Shown here one piece after another: positions 35,236 through 42,693 of a DNA stretch of 42,693 bases. The notes under the pieces are model-generated. The model did no database searches, was not told the DNA's origin, and saw only the letters and a list, made by a program, of their open reading frames with translations. Within the stretch, counting starts at the first letter, position 1. Each line of letters begins with the position of its first letter. This DNA is from Bacteroidales bacterium (GTDB lineage: Bacteria > Bacteroidota > Bacteroidia > Bacteroidales > UBA7960), in assembly GCA_007125585.1 (NCBI GenBank), contig SLCY01000045.1:1-42693 (forward strand), given 5' to 3'. The translations under genes were made by a program, and so were the position numbers.

Positions 35236-38118
35236 ATGCAAAGCTTTCTTGAAGAAGTTACCGACCATATCCTCGAAAACTACCCGGACAGCACCGGTGA
35301 CCTGTGCATCGTCACGCCAAACCGCAGGGCGGGCCTTTTCTTCCGCAAATATTTCGGTGCAAGGATCAACACCCCGATGTGGGCACCGGAGGTCCTGAGC
35401 ATTGAAGACTTCATCAACAAGGTCTCCGAATGTACCGTTTGCGACCAACTGACATTGCTTTTTGAGTTTTATACGGTTTACCGGGAACTTGAAAAAGAGC
35501 GCGCCGACACGATCGACACCTTTTTTTCGTGGGCGCCCACCCTCCTGCGCGACTTTGACGATATCGACAATGCGCTGGCAAAGCCTGAAAAGCTATACGC
35601 ATACCTGGAAGACATCCGTTATATCGACACGTGGAACCCGGACGGTGCGGAGCTTACATCTTTTCAAAAGGATTATCTGGGCTTCATCAAAAAGTTGCAT
35701 CCTTTCCACAAAGCACTGGGCGCCCATATGGCGAACATGAACATGGCCTGGCAGGGCTTCTCTTCGCGTCGCGCCGCCAGCAGGATCGCTTCAGGCGAGG
35801 CGGAGATGCCCTGGGAGAAGATCATCTTTACCGGCTTCAACGCCCTGACCCAGGCCGAAGAAACAATCATCCAGGCCTTATTAGAACAAGGGCGCGCCGA
35901 ATACCTTACCGATACCGACCCTTTTTATGAAGACGACCCCGGGCACGAAGCCGGACGGTTCATTCGTAAATACAGGGAAAAATTCCGTACAGACAGGGAA
36001 AAACATGGCAACGGATTTTTTCGCACAACGACAAAGAAGATACGCATCTTCGGGGTGGCAAAGAACGCCAGCCAGGCAAGGCTGGCTGGCAACCTGCTTC
36101 AACAAATGCCAGGCCTCAACGATGACGAAAGCACCGCCGTGGTCCTGGCAAACGAAAACCTGCTCATCCCAATGCTCAACGCGTTGCCCGCAAACACAGA
36201 CAATATCAATGTGACCATGGGCTATCCGCTTTCGAAAACCAATATGTTCGAGTTTTTCGACACCCTGCTCAAACTGCACCTGAGGGCAATAACATCCACC
36301 ACAGCCAAAAAGGAACAGCCAGCATACTACCATAAAGACCTGTACCGCTTGTTTTCACACAGCAACAGCAGCCTGCTGTGGGACCCGGATCAAGGGGTGG
36401 AGCTGACAACAGACTTGTTGAAAAAGCTCAGCGCCTCCAGCCAGGTTCTATGGCACTTCGATGAGCTGGCAGCCTTGTCGGAAGACCCCATGCGTTTCGC
36501 TCAATCCTTCTCTTTCCTTAAACAAAACTGGCAACAACATCCGGATGACATCTTTCCGGCATTCATTGAACTGGCCGGACAGCTCGACAAACTTTTCAGG
36601 GAGAAAGCAGGTAAACAGGGCAGCGACATTGTAAACACACCATTTTTTGTGGACTTTGAGTCCCTGTACTATTTTGCAAAGACCTTCCGGCAGGCGGAAA
36701 GCTATCTTGCCCGTTTCCCGTTCCTCGCCTCCCTGAAAACTCTTTACCGGCTGATGAAGCAGTCGGCTTCCGAGACCCGGCTTTCCTTCTCCGGCGAGCC
36801 CCTGAAAGGGCTGCAGGTGATGGGCATGCTTGAAACACGGAGCCTCGACTTCAAGAATATCATCCTGCTCTCTGCCAACGAAAATATCCTGCCCAAGCCC
36901 AAAAGCAACTACTCATTCATCCCCTATGAAGTGAAAAAAACATTCGGGCTGCGCCTCTATCACGAACAGGACGCCATTTATGCCTATCATTTCTACCGCC
37001 TCCTCCAGAGGTCAGAGAACATCAGCCTGATCTTTAACACCCAGGCACAGGACCTCGGCAGCAACGAAAAAAGCCGTTACATCACGCAGCTGCAACACGA
37101 ACTGGAGGGATACAACCCCAACATCAGCATCCGCGAAGAAATTGTCTCCATGCCACCACCTGTTGATGCAAGCAGTCATGCCATCAGCATCCCAAAAACA
37201 AAAGAGATCATGCAACACCTGGAAGAGATTTCCGGGAAGGGCTTCTCTCCATCCGCATTGAGCCGCTATATTAACTGCCCTTTACAGTTTTATTTTGAAA
37301 GGCTGGCGCGACTGGAAGAGGCCGAAGAGGTGGAAGAGACCATGGAGGCCCGTACAATAGGGACCGTGGTACACGGTGTCCTGGAAGACCTTTATGGCGG
37401 TCTCGAAGGACAGGTGTTGAAAACGGAAGATGTGGATGCCATGAAGCAACAGCTCACCAGGGTGCTCAATCAACGTTTCGGGAAAGAGTACCGGGGTGGC
37501 AATATCAGTACCGGGAAAAACCTGCTGCTCTACCACCTTACCCAACGCTACCTCGAAAACCTCCTGAAAGCCGAAAAGACGGCCATAGAGAAAGCCGATG
37601 AGAACAACCAGGTGATCACATTGCTTTCGCTGGAAGAGTCCTTGCGTGCAACCCTTGTGCTTGACCAAAACGGGGGACAGGCCAGGGAGGTTATCATCGC
37701 CGGGAAAGCCGACCGCATTGACCGCCTGGGCGATATGGTCCGCGTCATCGACTACAAAACCGGAAGGATCGGCCCCTACGAACTCAGCTATCAGGAGTGG
37801 GACATCCCGTTTACCAACAGCGACAAGGCCAAGAACTTCCAGTTGCTATGTTATGCATGGCTATACGACCAAAGCCATCCCGGCGAAAGGAAAATTGAAC
37901 CCGGCATCATCTCCGTGCGCTATCCGGCAAGGGGATCGCAGACCATGAAGTATCCAGGTGGCCAGGGTGCACTGGAGCCTGATCACCTGGCTGCTTTTGA
38001 AAAGGAGTTGAAAAAGCTGATCGCCGGCATCCTGGACGCCACACTGCCCTTCAGCCAGACCAAAGAAGAGAAGAACTGCCGTTATTGTGCGTTCAGCACC
38101 CTTTGCCGGAGGTTTTAA
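35236..38118 (+). CDS. AddB/PD-(D/E)XK nuclease family protein with C-terminal Fe-S-type cysteines
   Basis: LCIVTPNRRAGLFFRKYF; YINCPLQFYFERL; VIIAGKADRIDRLGDMVRVIDYKTG; NCRYCAFSTLCRRF. Confidence 0.88.
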   Translation: MQSFLEEVTDHILENYPDSTGDLCIVTPNRRAGLFFRKYFGARINTPMWAPEVLSIEDFINKVSECTVCDQLTLLFEFYTVYRELEKERADTIDTFFSWAPTLLRDFDDIDNALAKPEKLYAYLEDIRYIDTWNPDGAELTSFQKDYLGFIKKLHPFHKALGAHMANMNMAWQGFSSRRAASRIASGEAEMPWEKIIFTGFNALTQAEETIIQALLEQGRAEYLTDTDPFYEDDPGHEAGRFIRKYREKFRTDREKHGNGFFRTTTKKIRIFGVAKNASQARLAGNLLQQMPGLNDDESTAVVLANENLLIPMLNALPANTDNINVTMGYPLSKTNMFEFFDTLLKLHLRAITSTTAKKEQPAYYHKDLYRLFSHSNSSLLWDPDQGVELTTDLLKKLSASSQVLWHFDELAALSEDPMRFAQSFSFLKQNWQQHPDDIFPAFIELAGQLDKLFREKAGKQGSDIVNTPFFVDFESLYYFAKTFRQAESYLARFPFLASLKTLYRLMKQSASETRLSFSGEPLKGLQVMGMLETRSLDFKNIILLSANENILPKPKSNYSFIPYEVKKTFGLRLYHEQDAIYAYHFYRLLQRSENISLIFNTQAQDLGSNEKSRYITQLQHELEGYNPNISIREEIVSMPPPVDASSHAISIPKTKEIMQHLEEISGKGFSPSALSRYINCPLQFYFERLARLEEAEEVEETMEARTIGTVVHGVLEDLYGGLEGQVLKTEDVDAMKQQLTRVLNQRFGKEYRGGNISTGKNLLLYHLTQRYLENLLKAEKTAIEKADENNQVITLLSLEESLRATLVLDQNGGQAREVIIAGKADRIDRLGDMVRVIDYKTGRIGPYELSYQEWDIPFTNSDKAKNFQLLCYAWLYDQSHPGERKIEPGIISVRYPARGSQTMKYPGGQGALEPDHLAAFEKELKKLIAGILDATLPFSQTKEEKNCRYCAFSTLCRRF

Positions 38119-38307
38119 TCTTCAAACCCGGCATCCCCCTGTTGTATTAACCCCTGCAAAAACCGGCCATGGCCTGCCTCATTCTCATTCACAAGGAAAC
38201 CACGTACACACAACACCCGGGCTGCTCCGGCAAGGGGTTCCGCTGTTTCCGGGTTATCCGGGTTTTCGGGCTGTCCGGATTCCAGGCACTGGTGTTTCCG
38301 GGCATCG

Positions 38308-40947
38308 TCACCCATCCCCTTCATTTTTCCTGAGCAGCAATTCGCGGCACTCCGCCAGCACTTTATCCAGGCCACTTGCGTCCTTGCCTCCCGCGGTGGC
38401 AAAGAATGGCTGTCCCCCGCCACCGCCCTGGATATGCGATGCAAGCTCACGGACAATGTTTCCTGCATGCAGGCCTTTCTCCTGCACCAGGTTTTCAGCA
38501 ATCATGACGACGATGCCGGGTTTGCCCATCGCCGCATGCCCAAGGGCAAGGAACAGGTTTGGCACCTTACCCTTGACCTGGAAAGCAAGGTCTTTGGCGG
38601 CTTTGGCATCCATGTTGACATTGGCGGCGATAAAGTTGACCCCGTTGAGCTCCTCGGCACGGCCAACCAGTTCATCCACCAGCTGATTGCGCTGCAACTG
38701 CTGCATGGCAGCGAGCTCTTTCTTCATGGCTTCATTCTGTTCGAGCAACTGCTGCAGTGCCCTGACATTGTCCTTCGGTTGCTTTAAGAGGCTTTGCAGT
38801 GTGGCGAGCTCATCCAGCCTTGACTGGATGTGTTGTTCTGCCGCACGGCCTGTGACAGCTTCCACCCTCCTGATACCGGCAGCGATAGCACTTTCAGATA
38901 CAATGACAAAAAGCCCGATCTGGCCTGTGGCTTGCACATGTGTGCCCCCGCATAGCTCCGACGAAAAACCGCTGTCAAAAGACACCACGCGGACCTCTTC
39001 GCCATACTTCTCACCAAACAGGGCCGTGGCCCCCATCTTTTCAGCCTCTTCCATGCTGAGTCCATGGTGGTCTTCCATGGCTATGTTCTCCCGGATCTTC
39101 TCATTCACCAGCATCTCAACAGCCCGTATCTCCTCATCCTTCATTTTCCCGAAATGGGAAAAGTCAAAGCGCAGCCGCTGGTCATCGACCAGGGAGCCCT
39201 TTTGTTGCACATGGTTTCCCAATACAGTTTTTAAAGCCGAATGCAACAGGTGGGTGGCCGTATGGTTGTTTTCTGTCAACTGCCGTCTGCGCTCATCCAC
39301 GACAGCCTTCACCTTTTCCGGCCACTGGTCAGGCACCTTCGGCATGACATGGATGGTGAGGTTGTTCTCTTTGCGGGTGTCGATCACAGGATAACTGTCA
39401 CCATTGACCATCAAGCTGCCCTTGTCGCCGACCTGACCGCCCGATTCAGCATAGAACGGGGTCTGGTCCAACACCACATGGTAAAGGGCTTTTTCACTGA
39501 CACCCACCTTCCGGTATTTTACCACCTCTGCCTCCGACCGCAGCTTCTCATATCCCAGGAAACGAGTGTCCTCCTGGCGGGGATGGACCTCCGTCCATTC
39601 TTCAGTATCCGTAACAGCCGCTGCACGGCTGCGCAACTTCTGGCCGGCCATCCCCTCTTCAAAGCCTTGCATGTCAACCTCCCAGCCTTTCTCCCTGGCC
39701 ATCAATGTGGTCAGGTCAACGGGGAAGCCATAAGTGTCGAAAAGCTCAAAAGCAAAGGCACCATCAACAACTTTTTTGCCGGGATTGGCGGAGATGTACT
39801 GTTCGAACTTCTGTATGCCGACAGCGAGGGTACGCAGGAAAGTCTGCTCCTCTTCGGCGATCACCCTGGTGATCAGCTCCTCCTGGGCTTTCAGCTCGGG
39901 AAAGGCATCACCCATATGCTGCACCAGCAATGACACCAGCCGGTGAACAAAAGGTTCACGGAACCCAAGAAAAGTATAACCATACCGTATCGCCCTTCGC
40001 AAGATGCGACGGATCACATACCCCCCCTTGTTGTTGGAAGGCAACTCCCCGTCGGCAATGGCAAAAGAGACAGCCCGCAGATGATCCGAGACCACCCGCA
40101 TGGCAATATCAGGGTCTTGCCCCTCACCATAGGAGATACCGGCAAGTTTCTCCAGCTCATGAATATAAGGAAAAAATACGTCGGTGTCGTAGCTGGATTG
40201 CCTGTTTTGTAACACCATGCAAAGGCGCTCAAAGCCCATGCCGGTATCTACATGCTTCGCAGGCAAGCTTTTCAGGCTGCCGTCTGCCATCCTGTTGAAC
40301 TCAATGAATACCAGGTTCCAGATCTCAATCACCAGGGGATGCTCTTTGTTGACCAACGCAGCACCATCAAGCTGGCTGCGTTCATGGTCATCACGCATGT
40401 CGACATGGATCTCCGAACAGGGGCCACACGGGCCTGTCTCCCCCATCTCCCAGAAATTGTCTTTTCTGGATCCATAAAGGATATGGCTGTCATCAAGAAA
40501 AGGCCTCCAAAGATCATATGCCTCCTTGTCCTCCGACAACCCTTCATCAGGTGATCCCTCAAAAACAGTTGCATACAAACGGTCCTTGTCTATCCTGTAT
40601 ACCTCTGTCAACAGCTCCCAGGCCCAGGCAATGGCTTCTCGCTTGAAATAGTCGCCAAAACTCCAGTTTCCAAGCATTTCAAACATGGTATGGTGATAAG
40701 TGTCGTGACCAACCTCCTCCAGGTCATTGTGCTTACCCGATACGCGCAAACATTTCTGGGAGTTGACAACCCGCTGATGCCTGGCATTGGTGTTCCCCAG
40801 AAAAATATCTTTGAACTGGTTCATCCCCGCATTGGTAAACATCAACGTGGGGTCGTTCTTTACCACCATGGGTGCAGACCGGTAAATGACATGGTTTTTC
40901 CTTTCAAAAAACCTTAAAAAAGAAGCCCTTATTTCCGAAGATTTCAT
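38308..40947 (-). CDS. alaS: Alanyl-tRNA synthetase
   Basis: SSEIRASFLRFFERKNH, NAGMNQFKDIFLG, HTATHLLHSAL, ELCGGTHVQATGQIG. Confidence 0.98.
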   Translation of the reverse strand: MKSSEIRASFLRFFERKNHVIYRSAPMVVKNDPTLMFTNAGMNQFKDIFLGNTNARHQRVVNSQKCLRVSGKHNDLEEVGHDTYHHTMFEMLGNWSFGDYFKREAIAWAWELLTEVYRIDKDRLYATVFEGSPDEGLSEDKEAYDLWRPFLDDSHILYGSRKDNFWEMGETGPCGPCSEIHVDMRDDHERSQLDGAALVNKEHPLVIEIWNLVFIEFNRMADGSLKSLPAKHVDTGMGFERLCMVLQNRQSSYDTDVFFPYIHELEKLAGISYGEGQDPDIAMRVVSDHLRAVSFAIADGELPSNNKGGYVIRRILRRAIRYGYTFLGFREPFVHRLVSLLVQHMGDAFPELKAQEELITRVIAEEEQTFLRTLAVGIQKFEQYISANPGKKVVDGAFAFELFDTYGFPVDLTTLMAREKGWEVDMQGFEEGMAGQKLRSRAAAVTDTEEWTEVHPRQEDTRFLGYEKLRSEAEVVKYRKVGVSEKALYHVVLDQTPFYAESGGQVGDKGSLMVNGDSYPVIDTRKENNLTIHVMPKVPDQWPEKVKAVVDERRRQLTENNHTATHLLHSALKTVLGNHVQQKGSLVDDQRLRFDFSHFGKMKDEEIRAVEMLVNEKIRENIAMEDHHGLSMEEAEKMGATALFGEKYGEEVRVVSFDSGFSSELCGGTHVQATGQIGLFVIVSESAIAAGIRRVEAVTGRAAEQHIQSRLDELATLQSLLKQPKDNVRALQQLLEQNEAMKKELAAMQQLQRNQLVDELVGRAEELNGVNFIAANVNMDAKAAKDLAFQVKGKVPNLFLALGHAAMGKPGIVVMIAENLVQEKGLHAGNIVRELASHIQGGGGGQPFFATAGGKDASGLDKVLAECRELLLRKNEGDG

Positions 40948-40989
40948 TAAAAACGAAACTTATTTTAGTTTTTTTTTGTCATTAGACGA

Positions 40990-40997
40990 CAAAATTA
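40990..40997 (-). promoter_or_regulatory. -7 box TAATTTTG upstream of alaS
   Basis: Minus strand AAAAAAAATCATGTAATTTTGTCG. Confidence 0.55.
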
Positions 40998-41108
40998 CAT
41001 GATTTTTTTTAGCTTTGTGGATTGGTGCGGCTTCTTTTGAAGCATTGCTTATTCATTGATCAGTTTTTGCAGAAATAATTTGCTGTCTTAAAAGATTAAT
41101 TAACCGGT

Positions 41109-42077
41109 ATGGGCAAGGTTCACTATCGTTTTAATACAAAATCACTTGCTGTAGAACGTGTAAACAAAACCTTGAGAGACAGGTTAAAGGTTGTTGTACG
41201 TTATGCGCTGGCTGGTTTGGTGTTTTCGGCGATCGTCCTGGTGATCGGGTTTACATTTTTCGATTCCCCGAAGGAGCGCATGCTGCAGCGGGAAATTAAC
41301 CAGTTCAAGCTACAATACGAGATCCTCAATGACAGGATTAATGTTCTTGACAATGTGCTTGCGGACATTCAGGAGCGTGACGACCAAATTTACCGTGTTA
41401 TTTTTGAGGCAGAACCCATCCCCCGCCCCATTCGCGAGGCAGCGTTTGGCGGTCACGACAGGTATGCGCACCTGTCGGGCTATCAAAACAGCCAGCTGAT
41501 CTCCGAGACCATGCAACGTATCGATCAGCTGGCGAGTCAGCTGTATGTTCAGTCCAAATCGTATGATGAGGTGTTTGACATGGCCATCAACAAGGCCGAC
41601 ATGTTGTCCTCTATCCCTGCAATTGTACCCGTTTCCAAAGGCACTGAAAGGTTGATGTCGGGTTACGGCATGCGTATCCATCCGGTTTACAAAACCATGC
41701 GGATGCACCATGGTGTAGATTTCACCGCACCCTCAGGAACACCAATTTATGCTACCGGCAACGGCGTTGTGGCCAGGGCCGAGAGAAACCGCCATGGCTA
41801 TGGCCTCATGGTTGAGATAGACCACGGCTATGGTTACCTGACAAGATATGCCCACATGAGCCACATAGAAGTCACCCGCGGCCAGAAAATAAATCGGGGT
41901 GAGATCATCGGCCGCGTTGGCAACACAGGCACATCAACCGCCCCCCACCTCCATTACGAAGTGCATCGCAATGACAGGTCCGTCAACCCCGTGCATTATT
42001 TTTTCAATGACCTGACCCCCGAAGAATTTGAGATCATCATCGAACGCGCCTCACGGGTGAACCAGTCAATGTCATAG
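41109..42077 (+). CDS. M23-family metallopeptidase, membrane-anchored
   Basis: N-terminal TM; SGYGMRIHPVYKTMRMHHGVDFTAPSGTPIYATGNG...GTSTAPHLHYEV. Confidence 0.95.
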   Translation: MGKVHYRFNTKSLAVERVNKTLRDRLKVVVRYALAGLVFSAIVLVIGFTFFDSPKERMLQREINQFKLQYEILNDRINVLDNVLADIQERDDQIYRVIFEAEPIPRPIREAAFGGHDRYAHLSGYQNSQLISETMQRIDQLASQLYVQSKSYDEVFDMAINKADMLSSIPAIVPVSKGTERLMSGYGMRIHPVYKTMRMHHGVDFTAPSGTPIYATGNGVVARAERNRHGYGLMVEIDHGYGYLTRYAHMSHIEVTRGQKINRGEIIGRVGNTGTSTAPHLHYEVHRNDRSVNPVHYFFNDLTPEEFEIIIERASRVNQSMS

Positions 42078-42135
42078 TTCTCTAATGGCCAGGTCTTGAT
42101 CCTTTCCCTTTTATGTTCATTACTGGAAACGGAAT

Positions 42136-42429
42136 CTACAGCGACAGGTAAAAGTCGTTGTCGTAGTATTTTTTTCCGTGACCGGGCTGGTCTTCAGAAT
42201 AGGGTCCGTAGATCTCACATATTCTGTTGAGGTAGTGTTGCAAGAGGTTGTTTGGGAGACCCAGGGCCCTGATCCGGTATTTTGCATCCTCTTCAAGGAA
42301 CATCAAAAAGCTCCGTGGGCTGCCAATTTCATCGATCGTGTAGGATGTAATAATATGCATCAACTCTTCCTTTTCAGCCTCAAGGATTTTTTCAGCCTGC
42401 AGAATTTTATCATCGATCAAGGTAGCCAT
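42136..42429 (-). CDS. Hypothetical protein, 97 aa
   Basis: Complete ORF with no larger competing gene; amphipathic N-terminal helix. Confidence 0.55.
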   Translation of the reverse strand: MATLIDDKILQAEKILEAEKEELMHIITSYTIDEIGSPRSFLMFLEEDAKYRIRALGLPNNLLQHYLNRICEIYGPYSEDQPGHGKKYYDNDFYLSL

Positions 42430-42569
42430 CTCCGGGACAATTTGTTTGACGAATATACCGAAAATAAATCAGCGTTTCAACCCAAAACAAGCTTGCCCCC
42501 CACGCAACGCTTTTGCCATTGTTTTGTCCACCGGAACAAAACCGTTGCCCTTATCCAGGTGGGGAAATC

Positions 42570-42693
42570 TGCAAAAAAGCCCCATCATCTTGTATGTTGA
42601 CAGATGAACGACGGAACGAAGGAACGAAAGACAGTTTCAACAGTGTGGGCAACTGCAAACATGTAAAAGACCGGCCCTGTGGGGGGATAAATC
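42570..42693 (+). repeat. Dispersed repeat copy C, truncated by the window end
   Basis: CATCTTGTATGTTGAC, 8-mer array, GACAGTTTCAACAGTGTGGGCAACTGCAAACATGTAAAAGACCGGCCCTGTGGGGGGATAAAT matches copies A and B. Confidence 0.85.
42606..42629 (+). repeat. 8-nt tandem array, 3 units (copy C)
   Basis: GAACGACG GAACGAAG GAACGAAA then GACAGTT. Confidence 0.85.

Overview
The window is a gene-dense Bacteroidota-type chromosomal segment. Supporting signs are TAnnTTTG -7 promoter boxes, a T9SS sorting tail, a MurF-Alr fusion, and pyrB/pyrI. I call 33 protein-coding genes, mostly housekeeping: pyrBI, gpsA, nspC with its dehydrogenase partner, yifB, ridA, a pabA/trpG amidotransferase, murF-alr, pdxA, ruvC, HIT, greA, ahcY, PPTase, lpdA, rfbC, RluA-family, panB, ferritin-like, alaS and an M23 peptidase. 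No rRNA, tRNA, CRISPR array or transposase was recognised by eye. The most unusual content is intergenic. First, there is a ~300 bp dispersed element: one copy at about 11352-11645 (minus orientation), one at about 15914-16226 (plus), and one cut by the window end at about 42570-42693. Each contains an 8-nt tandem array (GARCGAWR) with different copy number (8, 9 and 3 units). Second, two 113 bp repeats differing at one base directly flank a T9SS-secreted S8 protease gene. Complete copies of both families end in a (T/A)TCATGTAnnTTTG-like promoter box pointing into the next gene (ridA, ruvC, S8 protease, lpdA), suggesting portable promoters. The best protein-level lead is an AmgK-like sugar kinase fused to a RapZ C-terminal domain, next to a MurU-like nucleotidyltransferase. 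Other leads are a Rieske-like lipoprotein with altered ligand motifs and a HExxH/beta-propeller/putative beta-barrel protein. All calls come from reading the sequence and supplied ORFs; no database search was run.
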